From contig JAGTTD010000005.1 of NCBI GenBank assembly GCA_018398585.1, positions 11,831,355 to 11,895,354 of the forward strand: a stretch of 64,000 bases of DNA, given 5' to 3'. The position numbers and the translations under genes were made by a program. Below are positions 34,501 through 46,779 of the stretch, piece by piece. The notes under the pieces were generated by a model that saw nothing but the letters and a program-made list of their open reading frames with translations, had not been told where the DNA came from and ran no database searches. The stretch is from Simmondsia chinensis. Its lineage: Eukaryota; Streptophyta; Magnoliopsida; Caryophyllales; Simmondsiaceae. Position 1 is the stretch's first letter, and each line of letters opens with the position of its first letter.

Positions 34501-35112
34501 TACACGAATAAACTGTGATGTATCTAACCTGGTCTTAACAGGTTCAATGTGAAAAATCATTACTTCATTCAAGGAATGCACTGTATTTTTTGTTGTCCCT
34601 CCCTATGGTGTGACAGTGCGGAGACGGGTCCATAGCCATATGTGTGGTGATGTAAGCGAGGCTTACACTTGATGGATACTGTCTGTATGTTGCGAAGGGG
34701 TGAGGTTGAGCTTTAGCTCTTAATGGACTCATATCCATATGTTTGGTGGTGTGCGGTAGCACACACTTGATGAGATACACCTATATAGGTGTGGAAGTGT
34801 GGCCGCTCTCTATGAAGTATTTAAGACTTGCCTTCTAGAGCGCCTATGAATATCCAGGATGAGCGCATGGCAGATAAAACCCGCCAAACCATAGGAGTTG
34901 CCAAGATCTGGAGTTTGGTATGTGTCCAAGTGGAAGACTATACAACCCCCTGTGAGGTTCAAGACCAAAGTCACCTTGCAAGATGTTGGTCCTAAACTTG
35001 GGTTACACTAGGTGATGATTTAAGTCGCGAGACATCGGCAATGAAAAATTGAACTCCCTTTGCCCAATCTATTCTTCTTTGTTCTCGTTCTCTTGTATCC
35101 TTTGTGGGGGGT
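31592..35112. other. internal region of element E, right part
   Basis: About 3.5 kb with no recognised protein. The longest frame (31647-32114, minus, 155 codons) has no motif I know and is probably chance. At 34300-34800 a phrase around TGTGGTGATG...ACACTTGATG recurs three times in degenerate form (about 34320, 34640 and 34750). The region ends in a purine tract GTGGGGGG at about 35104-35111, just before the 3' LTR. Confidence 0.6.
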
Positions 35113-36182
35113 TGTTGGAAAAATGATACAAGCTAACCTTTAGTTTTACAGGGAAGCTGTATCTCACATTAGAAAATTGTGTGGGTGATCTTTCTCTTAA
35201 CGGGATATTCATTTATTGGAAATATATTTTAACCGCACATATTTACTAGTCAAATGTCGTTACTACCTGTTTACATTATGGTAGTTGGACAATCATAGCT
35301 AATTAAAATTTAACTATTACAATTCGTTCGTTTTGACCGTTGGTGTTGTACTTCATCACTCCACCCGTTTCAGAATGTTGATCACTACATAATTATGGGG
35401 CTGAAAATTAGTATAAATAGAAGGTAAGGCTCAGTGCAAAAATAATCCATCAAACAACAACATGAGTTTCCTTTTTCTCTCTCTCCTCTTCGTCATTTTT
35501 CAATCTCCTCTTTGGAATCGAATCTCTCGACTGGTGCTCGCATTCCATTGTTTTTGTCAATCCCGACTCTCATTTGTATTTTGTGCTCGGCTAGTGGAAA
35601 CTTAGTAGCATTTCTACCTCCCCATGATTGTACTTTGTTACTAAAACCCTTCAAGTTAATGGGTGCCTTTTCTCTTTTACTTGTGATGGAGAAATAGGAA
35701 GAGCTTTGATTGGAAACAAGTATGGGAGGAACTTGGAGAACCAAAATATTTTTTGTATTCTTGGTGATTTCTGGTCCATTCTTCAATGTTTCTTTAGCAA
35801 TTCGATTTTGGGCAAAGTTCAAGGTACTCTTACCCGACAATTAACAAGTGCATGTTAAGAGTCGGATCGCGTTAATCCTGCAGGACGGCCGCCAGTTATA
35901 CAATGTGCAACGGAGCAGGGGCGAAATCATCTTTTAGGACAGTGGTCTCTACCACAGCGCGATATCATCATTTTGTAAAATCTGTTTAATTGTTCTCTCC
36001 TAATTGCTATGTTCGTTGCTATGTTTGAAAATTGGTCAATTTTCTAACAATTATTTGATTGCGATGTTTAGATAACTATTTCAAAATTTTCTGCAATTTT
36101 TCAGTATTTTGACAGCAGTATTTCAGTACTCTTGCAGGAATATTCATTGTATTTTTACTGCTATTAGTGAACTTTTCTAATG
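35113..36182 (+). repeat. 3' LTR of element E
   Basis: Partner of 21317-22387, with the same TATA box at about 35411-35425. In the first about 340 bases I count roughly two dozen differences between the copies, near 7%, so E is an old insertion. It ends CTAATG, then the GTTAT duplication. Confidence 0.82.
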
Positions 36183-36214
36183 GTTATGTGTTACTAATGC
36201 ATTGTATAATCACT

Positions 36215-37070
36215 AATATAATGTAAAATATGAGATTCATGAAGATATGTGGATTAAAATTAGTTTAAGTATACTTATAACTTTTAAGTTCTTTAGATAT
36301 TAATTTATCCTTTAGGATTTATTGGGTTTAGACTAGATTAAGTTTATTTAGAATGTCTTGTATTTTAGTTAAATTAGGATTATATTTTAAAGATTTTGAT
36401 TTTTTTTATTTTCTATAAATTTCAATTAGAATTCTTTATCCTTTCAGATTCAGGGTACTTACACTTAAATAGGACCCTATGTACTTTACAGAGATATCTT
36501 TGAATGAAAATTGAATCCAGAGTTGGAGAATGGGGTAAGAAATTATTCGTTTTCCTTTTATGATATTACCAACATATTCCACTACAAGCACACCCCACAC
36601 CGAACCCCTATCACTTTCTTTTCGTCTACGCCCTAAGCTTTGTTTGTAGCGCATGGGCATGAGGTTGATAAAAATGGAGAAAGAAGGGGAGAGAAGGAGG
36701 AGGAGGGAAAGGGGGACAGAGGTGTATTTGTTAGAGTATAAAAAATAATCTTGGGTTTTGACTCATTAGCTTAGGCTTTGGAAATTGTTGGTTCTTTGAA
36801 ATGGTATTAGAGTCTTGTCGATCAAAGGGTTGCGAGGTCAAATCCCAACAACCCTTATTTTCAATACTAATATAATTTAAGCACAATGTTTGAGGTGGAA
36901 CTGTAAAATATCCACTCTTTAAGTGCAATGGGCATCTGTATTTTGGGGCATGTTAGAGTTGAGAAATCCAATCATGCGCTTTTACCTATTAGCTTAACCT
37001 CTTGGGTTTGCTTCCTTGGCACAATAAAAAGCTGGCTGCAGCGACAGTGTGGAGATGGTGGAATGGAATG
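36215..37070 (+). repeat. 0.85-kb direct repeat, copy 1
   Basis: It aligns with 37795-38650 over its whole length, with many substitutions and small indels. Shared blocks include GTTCTTTRGATA, AGGATTTATTGGGT, a TA-AATAGGACCCTA TATA-like segment, CTAAGCTTTGTTT and a TRIM module at the right. It could be an LTR of an old element that had a TRIM inside it, or a segmental duplication. I found no clear target duplication. Confidence 0.65.
36729..37023 (+). mobile_element. TRIM (miniature LTR element), copy 1, about 295 bp
   Basis: Two short direct repeats of about 72 bases (36729-36800 and 36951-37023) start TGTTAGAGT and share CTATTAGCTTA-like text. The first is followed by TGGTATTAGAGTC (36802-36814), a primer site with mismatches. 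The second is preceded by the purine-containing TTTTGGGGCA. The interior of about 150 bases is noncoding. This is the architecture of terminal-repeat retrotransposons in miniature. Confidence 0.72.
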
Positions 37071-37794
37071 AGGAGTCAAGGGTGGGGGTGCTGGAGGTAC
37101 TTCAATTGATTGTACTTCAATTAATTGTATCGTCATTTCGGAACTTGCATGACAAATCAGTCATACAATAAGAGAGGTTGAATTTTTGAAATTATGGCTG
37201 TAACTATATTTTCTGCTATGATGCTAGACCTTAATTGCAACGCTTTTGATTCATAAAATTTTCCACTATTTCATTAAAGCGATAAGGGATGATCATCTTG
37301 ACATTGTGTTATCATTCTCGGAGATGATTATGACGACAATCTTGGATGAAAATGATAGTGTATATATATATAGTTGTTACTATGGATCCTAAAAGTTCAG
37401 AGGAAGGACAATAGGAATATCTCACTCGTTGTCCGATGACTTAAGACGAGGTAGGGCAATAGGGAAAAACAAAGTAGTTGGAGAATTTCAATTTAATAAG
37501 TAACTAGCAAAGGTAGATCATGAGTCCACATGTAATTAAAAATCTTAGATTCTTGAAAAGGGGCATGCCATCAACAACAACGTGCCTTAGGTGATATTGC
37601 TCATATTGACTACAATATTCCTCCCAAGATCTTTTATTCATTTTGACAAACCTCACAATGTTCACATATTACTATCTTGGGGAGATCATTTGAAGTTTTG
37701 CTTCAACCTTGAATTATGGAACGTGATTTTGTTGTTTATCTTTCCATTCAGCAGAACTCAACGAGTCTTCTGTAACTAGGAAGAATGATATAGT
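37071..37794. other. sequence between the two 0.85-kb repeats, nothing recognised
   Basis: Noncoding, AT-rich, with a short TA microsatellite near 37360. If the flanking repeats were LTRs this would be the internal region, but it holds no primer site or coding motif. Confidence 0.45.
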
Positions 37795-38650
37795 ACGAGG
37801 ATAATGTAAAATAAGTGATTCATGAAGATATTTAGATTAGAATGAGTTTATGTTTATAACTTTTAAGTTCTTTGGATACTAGTTTAACCTTTAGGATTTA
37901 TTGGGTCTGGATTAGATTAAGATTATTTAGGATTATCTTTTATGTTATTAAATTAGAATTAGATTTTTAAGATTTTTATTATTTTTATTTATTATTTAGA
38001 TTGGATTAGAATTTTTTATCTTTTTGGACATAGGGTACATACACTATAAATAGGACCCTAATATAGTTTATAGATATATCATTGACTAAAAATTAAATCC
38101 TGAGTTTAATAATTGAGTTAGAAATTATTAGTTTTCCTTTTGTGCTACGTCACCAACCCATCCCACAACTAGCACACCCCCACAGCCAGCCCCTATTTCT
38201 TATTATCTGTTTGTCTACCTCTAAGCTTTGTTTATGGTGCGTGGGCACGGGGTTGATGAAAACATGAAAGAAGGGGGGAGAAGGATGAGGAGGCAAACCA
38301 GAAGGACAGTGATATATGTGTTAAAGTATAAAAATCAATCGTGGGCCTTGACCCACTTGAAAAAGTTGGTTCATTGTAATGGTATCAGAGCCTTGTCGAT
38401 CAAGAGGTCACGAGTTCGAATCCCTAGAACTCCATTTTCAATATTAACATAATTTAAATACAAAGTATGAGATAGAACTATGCAATATTCACGCTTCAGT
38501 TCCAATGGACATTTGCATGTGTGGGCACCTTAGAGTATACAAATCAATCATGTGACTTCACCTATTAGCCTAATCTTTTGAGAAAAGTGGTCCCTTGATG
38601 CAATAATAAGTTGGCAGCAGTGAAGGATTCGAGGTGGTGAGGCACGGGTA
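37795..38650 (+). repeat. 0.85-kb direct repeat, copy 2
   Basis: Partner of 36215-37070. It starts at about GGATAATGTAAAATA and runs past the second TRIM module to about GATTCGAGGTGGTGAG. The TATA-like ACTATAAATAGGACCC at about 38042-38057 is better preserved here. Confidence 0.65.
38319..38602 (+). mobile_element. TRIM (miniature LTR element), copy 2, about 284 bp
   Basis: Short LTRs (about 38319-38378 and 38529-38602) surround a perfect primer site TGGTATCAGAGCC (38380-38392). The sequence after it, GAGTTCGAATCCC, resembles a tRNA T-loop and has probably invited SINE calls elsewhere. It sits at the same place in its 0.85-kb repeat as copy 1, so the TRIM was there before the repeat was duplicated. 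Confidence 0.72.
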
Positions 38651-41600
38651 GAATCGAGTGGGTAGCCAAGGGTGAGGGTGTAGGAGGCGAGGTCATTATC
38701 AGGGGAAGGGAGGGGTCAAGTTACATGAGGCAGTAAGGTGAGAGGGTCGGGGATATTTCAGGCATATTGGTCAAGTTGAACTAAAAAGGTGACATGTTAC
38801 ATCAAGAAAATGATATCGTAACATCTGATTCTGGACTTAAAAAAATATTTCACCCTAACTATTGGGCAAAAATTTATCTCACAAAGTTTGCAAACCAATA
38901 AATCAGTTCATTATGTCAATGTATTAATGTATAATTTATTCCAAAATGTAAAATCGCTCTTGAGAAGTCAAGTGGATTATGTAATTAAAATGGACAATTC
39001 TCAAAGACAAATTAACGATCTATGAAAAAAATAAAAATGTATTCCCTTATCTTAAGGAGAGAACAGTAGATAGAAGCTTTTTCCCCTCGAATTCTAAAAT
39101 TATAGTAGACAAAATTTACTGTAATATAATGCTAGCATAATATAAGTAGGACTCCATGGTTAAAGTGAAATCTTATTTGCAGTTGAAAACATATTGAATA
39201 AATAACAAAATCTCTGTTTTGTTGTTGGAGCCCATACTAGTGGTAGATGTGATCATTTGTGGTGGGTTCAGACCATACACTCTTTTGTATCTATGCTTCA
39301 CACGGATATTGGTATTTAATATGTGCTCTAGCCTTCATGCTTTTTAATGCTAAAAAAAATTTACAAAATCTCTCAATGGAAAAAATGTCATATAAATTCA
39401 AAATAAGTCTTTCATTTCAAATGAACTGAGGCACTATAACAAGAATGAAACTACATACTCATTTTATGAATTAAGATGAAGAAACTTACGTTTATAGTTT
39501 CTAAAGTAAAAGAAACAGAATGCAAATAAGATAAAGACAACTTATGGGGCCTTTGTCATTAAAAGGTACCTTTGTCATTTTACGGTAATATTAATGAAAA
39601 AAAGTTGTCACATCAGCTTTATTAATAAAAAATGACATCATCACGTCAGAGAACCACAACTTATGGGGCCTTTTGTTTAATGGAAAAATATCACGGTTCT
39701 TTTTATTATTTTAAAAATATCGGATACTAAAATGTAGACAACCTTATCCTTTATATATCACATGAGATAACACTAGTTTTAATTTAGTAATATGTATATT
39801 GAACATGTGGTGTTGTTTAATTACATGGTCTCCCGTATTTGTCCCATGCATTGATCTTTGTGATTCATGTTTAGCTCTAAACAGAAATTGCAAAATAGAG
39901 TAGGGGGAAAAAGGTAGAAGGAAAATGAGAATATAAAGAAGTTGTCTCGTGTTCCACATTCACATGTTGGTGAAAAAGAAAAGAAGAAAATACTTAAAAT
40001 GTTACTTCTAAGTATACAACTCACCTCTTGCATGACAAGACCCTAACTGAATGACACAAACATGAATTGATCTAACATCACCTGAACGTGGCCCTATATT
40101 ACTCAATGTTAGAGTATACAAACTGACGGAACCAAAATCCGAGATGACTCAAATCTGCAATAACCCTACCTAACTTAGATCTAAATTGAACAAGACCCAA
40201 TCGAGTTGAAATAAATACCGAGATAACCCAACTTAATAGGCCCAAAAGCTTAAGATGACCAAAAATGCATGACATGACATGACTTAGACTGACCTAAATT
40301 TGAATTGGCATTGGTAATAAGGAACTAAAACGGGTGCAATCTAGTTGTCTTGAAACCAAGATGGCTCAATCCCAACTCATCCTACCCAACTCAAACCCAA
40401 CCCGTGTCATCCCGAATCTTACAATAACCCATCTTATTAACAAAAATCCTTCAGGAATTGAACAAGATACAATTCAAGAGTTGACTTGAAACTCTATTTT
40501 TTTCGAAATCGAGATGATCAAATTAGAGCTAAACCAACCGAATAGGGCCAAATCGAGAATGAGCTAACTTGATTAACACAAAACTTGATCATTTCGAATG
40601 AAGAGAATAAGATATGTGCACTTTAAGTTGAAAGTCTTTAGTTTGCCAAACACTAGACTTTCAATTGTATGATTTAGAGTTTCAATTGTATCCTAATTCC
40701 AATTCCAATATAATTAGAATTCCAATCTTGTAGTCCAATTGTAATTTCATGTGATAAACAGAGCCTTTGTGGGAGTAAATAAATCCATTTGGAGATAGGA
40801 TTAAGTACTACCTGTGCTCCCTTTGGGAGTTATAATGAATACCCGATTTAAAAATATTAAAATTAATTGTATGGCCACTACTCCCTTCGGAGGACAATTA
40901 TATGTAAAAGTACAAGGTTAGAGGTCTTAATGATAGACTAAATCCTAGAAAATCAAGTGTGACCATGATGCTATGGAGTACCTTGTGACATATATGAATG
41001 TGTAGTTAATGGTTAGCATGTTGCGCCTTCCCTATGTGCTTTTTCATGTTATTTTAGAGGCTAAGGGAAGAATGGTGACTTAATTTTGTTTTGTAAGGAT
41101 GATAAGAAAGCTTATTAATTGAGAATATATCTAACATATATTGATAACTCGATACGACCTAGCTACCAGGGAATAACAGATAGATTGGTTGGGTCATCAT
41201 TGCATTCATCTTAGTATGGGTTGGTGGAGTGTGTGCCTAGTTTTTTTTTCCCTAAAAAAAACAAGAAAATATGATCACATGTTGAATGACTCATATGTAA
41301 CTTTGTTTTTTCACTAATCGTGATTTTCAATAGTGCATTATAATCAATATTGATAGAACCGACATACGATGCTCATTGGGAAAATGAATTAATGTTGTAT
41401 TGGTTCATGAGGTGCATGAGTTTATGCTTGTTGTCCACTCATTCCTCCTTTTTAAGCATCTTCTACAATGAAATAAAGCACTAGCCCAAGATAACTAGTT
41501 AGTTGGATGCAACATTCTGACATGAGTGTTGGATATGTTCTCAAATGCTTTAACCATCAACTGCGGTAGAGATTCTCAAATATTTTAAACAAGTGCTTGA

Positions 41601-43388
41601 TGGACAAAGTAGGGCAGCGAAAAGAGAGCCCCTAAGAAAGATGCTTAACACTAGGATATGTGAGGGAACTCCAATTATGGAGCATGATAGATGATGGCAT
41701 ACTTAAATTAACAAAAGTTCTTGATCTACAGATAGATAGACAATCTCAACAATGGTGTGATCTTGAATTACTTGTCGAGCGTTTTCACTCCTTTTAGGAT
41801 GGAATATTATGAATATTAAGTAATACCTGTTGTTTGAGCTGATGAAGGAGTTGCAAGAGGCAACAAATTTTTGCTTAGCACAGGCATCATTTTCGAGGAG
41901 CAATAAAATTCTAAAGAGTTATAAAAAAAGAGCGAATTGAAATGTTTGCTAATGTCCAAAATAGGTTTAAAAAATGTGAGAGGAATTTATTTCTTTTGCG
42001 AAAAGATTGAACATTAGAAAAATAAGTGGTCATAGTACTTAGCTACTTTTTTTGCCAACATAAGGTACATGGATATGTTGTTTGTCTAAATTATGATTGG
42101 TTGGTAAATCTACCAGATTTTTGATGAGTGGACTTAGTATCAACTAATTGTACCTTTAAGTTGCTATAGAGTCTTAAGCTAACCAAAACTTTTCTTGAAG
42201 GCATGTTGTACCTATTGCTTGAACATGGTACAAGAGTTCTACTTGGCACTAAGATAGAATAGTTTGCATTTTAGAGCAAAGTTTTGATTTTGATGAACTA
42301 TCGTAATGTACTTATTGTGGTAGAAATTTGATTTCTATTTTAGATAATCACGGTTTTTCAACTATTTTGAAAATGGATTGACTATTATGAGAAAGAAAAG
42401 ATTTATTTGAATATATATTGGTATTTATTTTATTTAGGAATTTTTCACTCAAAACTACTTAAATTTTCAATAAATTTTCTAATTTTTCAAAAAACTATCT
42501 AAACTTTCTAAAATTTTTTAATGTCATACCTCAATGGGTAATGTATTGACATCCATTAGTTTTTCCTTACGTAGCTTTTGAAAAAAATAAAAAATAATTT
42601 AAAAAATTTTGAATTTACATTTAAAATTTCTCTAAATATTTTTTCAAATATTTTAAATGTATGAAAAACATTATATATTTTAAAAATTATATTTGATGTT
42701 ATAATATATTTTTTAAATATCACGTTTGACAAAAACTAAAACATTAAGGTGTGATATTGAAATTTTTTTGGGGAAAGTTTAGGTCGTTTTTAGAAAAATT
42801 AAAAAATTTAGGAATTTTTTGGAACTGCAAGTAAAATTCAGGTGGCTTTTAATAAAAAAAAGCCCCTTTTATTTATAACCAAATCAAAGCTCCATTAGTG
42901 ACAGTTCTCTATGTTCAGTAGAAGCAATATTATATATGTAAAAAAGGATATGCATTGGGCATATTAGTCAAAATAAGATTCCATGACACATTTTGATCAA
43001 CTTAAAGGGAAATTGGATTCGAAAAAGTTCAACCATCTACAAATTATATTTGGAAGCAATGTGATGAAAATAACCTTTAAGAGCGAGGCCACTAGTGCCA
43101 CAAAATTCCTTGAACTTTTAGACTAAAATATTCGTGGATCTTAAACGTTCGAGTACGAGAAGGCTATGAGTATTTTATTATTTTTATGGATGATTGCTCA
43201 AAGTAGAGATATGTATTCGTTTAACAAATAGCCTTTTCAAGTAACAAAAATTAACCAAAGAAATAATTTAACAATATTAAAAGTAAGCTGCTAAATTTTT
43301 AAAATAAATACCATTGTCTAATAGCTATTTTTGTAACTTTTTAATTAATTATGTAAAATATAAAAAGTAAGTGTTTATGGCTTAAGCT
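38651..43388. other. AT-rich noncoding sequence with one MITE-like element
   Basis: No gene is recognisable in 4.7 kb. At 39540-39670 the phrase ACAACTTATGGGGCCTTT occurs twice, 120 bases apart. At 40180-40560 there are degenerate CCCAAC/GACCCAA repeats. A long inverted repeat at 42410-42880 is listed separately. The remainder shows no structure I can name. Confidence 0.5.
42410..42880. mobile_element. MITE-like inverted-repeat element, about 0.47 kb
   Basis: The left arm (42430-42535) matches the reverse complement of the right arm (42740-42865). Shared blocks are CTAATTTTTCAAAAAACTAT-like text, CTAAACTTTC and TCATACCTCAATG/TCACACCTTAATG. There is no coding sequence. Long imperfect arms with this ACTTTC/ACCTCAA wording are common in plant MITEs. 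The ends and target duplication are uncertain. Confidence 0.55.
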
Positions 43389-44592
43389 GTGCGCATGGGT
43401 TGGGTAATACCCAAGACCCACCCAACTCATATCAATTGGGTTGAGTTAATTTTCTTTGGCGGGTCTAATGGTTCCCATGGCTTTGTACTCATGGGTATTG
43501 GGTATGGATCCGGGTTATCCGTAGATATTTTTTTGTTAGATAAGGAGCAACAGCTTGCTATACAAAGCAGGGCGCACCTACAACAATAGAGCCCTGGACA
43601 AAAAATAACGACAATGCAAGACAAAAAGCCTATGAAACAAAACAAAAAGGCCAAAACTACAAAAGTGGGGGAGCAGGCCACCACAGGCCCACCTGCTCCT
43701 ACATAATCAAAACAACATGGCCCAAAAATTGTTACCTAACTCCAAGACAGTCCTTACTTTTGCATACCACCACACACCAGAAGTCAGTACTACTCTCATG
43801 GTTTGTTCAATCATAAGCCGGACTCTTCCAAGTCGTGATGCATTGGACGTTCCCAACGATTTCATCCGGCGAATATGGGAACTCAGTACACCATCCTTTA
43901 ATCCAAAAGCCTAACCTCATCTTGCCACTCTAAACAACCTCCTCGTGGTCCCAAGATTTTATATAGAAACATGTTCGAACATGCCTAAATCAAGTTTGAA
44001 TAAGCCTAAATAAAGCAAGTTAATCTTGAAACTCATTGAACTAAGTACCCTGAGATTTGATTATTTATTACTTAGGTATCCTAATGTTTCAATATATGCA
44101 ATAGACAACCTTAATGTTTAAAAATTTTATCACTTAGCTATCATTTTTAAAATTTTACTCACATGGGCACCCTTTTCCTGATATTCGATAAATTGTCATT
44201 GAAAAGTATCAAAGTGGAATATGATGCCAATAATATATAAGTATCATCATCGAAATTTGATTTCGCCTAACCATACTTGATTTAGGTAAATATGTAAATA
44301 ATCTACATCAAAATTGGGTGAAATTTTCATCACAGTTAATTAATTTTTTTCCGAAAATATGGACATGACTTTTATATATCATTGTAATCATGCACTTACA
44401 TCACTATATTCTATATAAAAGTTTTTAGATTATTAGAAAATTTCATCAAATTCTAACATAGGATACTAGGATGATAAATATTCAAATGTCAGGGTACCTC
44501 ATTGTATATATAGAAATGTCAGGGTACATAAGTGATGAATGGTTAAGTCTAGGGGTATTTAAGTGATAACTTCCATTTATGCATTCAAATAC

Positions 44593-44623
<31 letters not shown>

Positions 44624-45092
44624 ATTAAAATGGGTGAAAATCAACATTTAAAGTGAAATTATCACTTAGATATCACGAGATTTGACCTTGTATTGTCTAG
44701 GTACCCTTGCGTTTTATTATATACAGTAATGTATCATGAAGTTTAAACATTTTATTATATAATATCAACATTTTAACTATAAAATTTGTTAGATTCTTAC
44801 AAAAACTAATCAAATTTCAATATAACGTATCTAATGTGATAAAATATTCAAATCTCAGATATCTTATTGTATGTAAAACAATGTCAGAGTATCTACGTTA
44901 TAATTTTCAAATTTTAAGTGAATGGTTGTTTATACGTTCACCCAACATGACTTGACCCACCCAACCCAACCTAACTCAACCCGACCCAATCCAAAACCAT
45001 ATCTTACTATTTTGCGGGTATGAGTCAATTATTGAATGGTCGCAATGATTTTAGACCGAACCCACTCAAACCCAACTCATGAACACCCCTAG
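43389..45092. mobile_element. second hAT-family non-autonomous copy, degenerate
   Basis: The right end reads ATGAACACCCCTAG at about 45080-45093, the complement of the CTAGGGGTGTTCAT terminus type seen at 5635. The left end (about 43390, GTGCGCATGGGTTGGGT) is eroded. GGGTTGGGT-type blocks lie just inside both ends. The interior at 44040-44930 shares wording with the hAT copy at 5830-6430 (a GAGATTTGA, TATCACTTAG, CAAATTTTA series), apparently twice in tandem. No target duplication is visible. The stretch 43530-43980 does not match the other copy and may be a further insertion of unknown type. An (AT)n/(GTAT)n microsatellite sits at about 44592-44620. Confidence 0.55.
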
Positions 45093-45579
45093 TCACCTCA
45101 TGTGCATAAGACGTCATGTGACTCAGGTCCCAATGCAAGCAAATTTAAAGGTTTTTTTTTTTTTTTTGAACCTCGTTAATACAATAAAAAAATAATTTCA
45201 AAAGATATTACTGTGTAAATAAGGATTTCAAAATTAGACCTTTAGTTAAGGGAGGGAATGTTTCACCATTTGAGCTAAACTATTTTTTAGTAAACAGGGT
45301 AAAGAATTAATATATAAATCACTTTTTCGGTATAGCGAGTTTACACAGAAATAACTACTAATTGGTCCCTTTTCCACAAAATGACTTACGGGGTCAAGGC
45401 CTGTAATGACTTTATAACTTTCTCCTCTCTAGAGGGGGGGTCTGACTCTCATCAAATCGGTCCAATCGAGTCTCTCACTATACTATCTCTCCATCTTCAG
45501 GATACCTTCTAAAATTGCAAAGAAATTTGTCCACCCTGAACAAGATTTCTTTCTTTTATTTTATTTTTTTTGGGGCGGG

Positions 45580-45580
<1 letters not shown>
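45093..45580. other. noncoding spacer with poly-T tract
   Basis: A 15-base T run lies near 45153-45167. I see no gene or repeat boundary. Confidence 0.45.

Positions 45581-45616
<36 letters not shown>
45581..45616 (+). repeat. 36-base G homopolymer
   Basis: An uninterrupted run of 36 G, preceded by GGGGCGGGC and followed by AAGGGGGG. It could form G-quadruplex structures. Runs this long are prone to slippage and to sequencing or assembly error, so its true length is uncertain. Confidence 0.9.
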
Positions 45617-45617
<1 letters not shown>

Positions 45618-45624
45618 AGGGGGG

Positions 45625-46590
45625 CCTGGGGACATTTTCAATCTCAAAAACAAGCCCTAATGAAATGGAGTGCCCTTGAACTCTCAAAAGATTTAGGTGG
45701 GCTAAACATTCCACATCTTTTCCACTCGTAACTCTACTCTTATCTTCAAATGGTGGCAGCATTTCAATGTTAAAGACACTCCCCTCTGGAAAGGAATCAT
45801 CCAAGCCAAATCAAACTCTCTTAGGGGACTTTGGAAAGACACTTGCATAGTTCAAGACACCTCAAATGCGATTAACTCAATTATCACGTCAGGGTTGCGA
45901 TACCATATTGGTCATGGTAATAAAACACTTTTTTGGTCACACTCCATGATGGGAGACCATCCCCTAAGGGACAAATACCCGAGACTGATCTCCATCTCCT
46001 CTCAGCAACTTGCCACCACAGAGCACATGGGTTTTTGGCATAGGATTACTTGGCATTAGAACCTAGGTTTGTGTCGTGAATTGTTTGATTGAGAAATTGA
46101 GCTCAAGATAGCGTTAAACCTTGATCTTTAGAAGGTTACTCTCTCTCCTTTAGCTGATGATGTCTGAATATTGAAACATGACCCTAAAAGCACATTCTTA
46201 GCCAACTCTTTTTACAAGGTTGTAATCATTGCATCTAGTAGTTCAGTCACATGGAATCTTTAAAGTGCTACTATGCAGGGATGGGAGATCACCCTCATTT
46301 GCCCAAGCAAACTTAAAGATTTGATCTAACAATGGCATTTACCTTTTCCTCAAGGGCTCAAATAAGCAAGCCTGGATCATGACACTCTTCACCATAGTAA
46401 ATGCAATTTATGAAGCAAGAAACAAGCGCATTTTCAAAAATTCTACTCCTAGCTAGTCACGCATCATCGATATTGTAAACTTGAGGATTATCACTTGGTT
46501 CTAAGCAATTATTAGTTACTCTGACATATTCATACACCATTGCATGGAAGGCCCAGTACTTAATCTCAAATTCCTCCCCCAGAATCCGTC
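45625..46590 (+). pseudogene. LINE (non-LTR retrotransposon) RT 3' fragment
   Basis: Broken plus-strand frames show the typical end of a plant LINE reverse transcriptase. M-K-W-S-A-L-E-L and L-G-G-L-N-I-P-H-L-F come first, then F-K-W-W-Q-H-F, P-L-W-K-G-I-I-Q-A-K, then G-H-G-N-K-T-L-F-W-S-H and D-K-Y-P-R-L-I-S-I-S. This is the region between RT and the terminal zinc-binding (zf-RVT) domain. Several stops and frame changes follow, with no clear poly-A tail. The 5' part (endonuclease, RT centre) is absent; the fragment begins at the G tract. Confidence 0.78.
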
Positions 46591-46779
46591 CCAGACTTAG
46601 ACTGATTGTATCACATACCAGTGCTCATTCTCATGTACCATCTCCATAGATTGGATTCTGATCCAGAATGCACAATCCACTCTATCCATAGTTCTCTCCC
46701 TTGTAATAAGCCCTTGTGGACCACAGGCAAAGCCGAGCAAGCGTTGCTCGGTTTGCCCATGTTGCGCTCCTATTAGGAC

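Larger units (their letters stand above)
21317..36182 (+). mobile_element. element E: non-autonomous LTR retrotransposon, LARD-like, split by copia F
   Basis: Two direct repeats of about 1.07 kb (21317-22387 and 35113-36182) are flanked by the 5-bp duplication GTTAT (21312-21316 and 36183-36187). The 3' copy is preceded by the purine tract GTGGGGGG, which fixes polarity as plus. With the nested element F removed, about 4.0 kb of internal DNA remains. I recognise no gag, protease, RT or integrase in it. Large noncoding LTR elements of this kind (LARDs) move with proteins from relatives. A primer site could not be recognised after the 5' LTR, whose end reads CTAATA, perhaps a decayed CCAACA. 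Confidence 0.82.

Noticed and set aside
38380..38425. A tRNA gene or SINE head (TGGTATCAGAGCC followed by GAGTTCGAATCCC)
   Set aside because: It lies just after a short LTR and before a purine tract and second LTR, so it is a primer site of a TRIM. No cloverleaf can be formed.
40080..40600. CCCAAC/GACCCAA-rich stretch as another complete hAT copy
   Set aside because: I could not find TAGGGGTG-type ends or an 8-bp duplication.
45556..45804. A proline-rich minus-strand protein
   Set aside because: The proline run is the translation of the G homopolymer; the rest is antisense of a LINE fragment.
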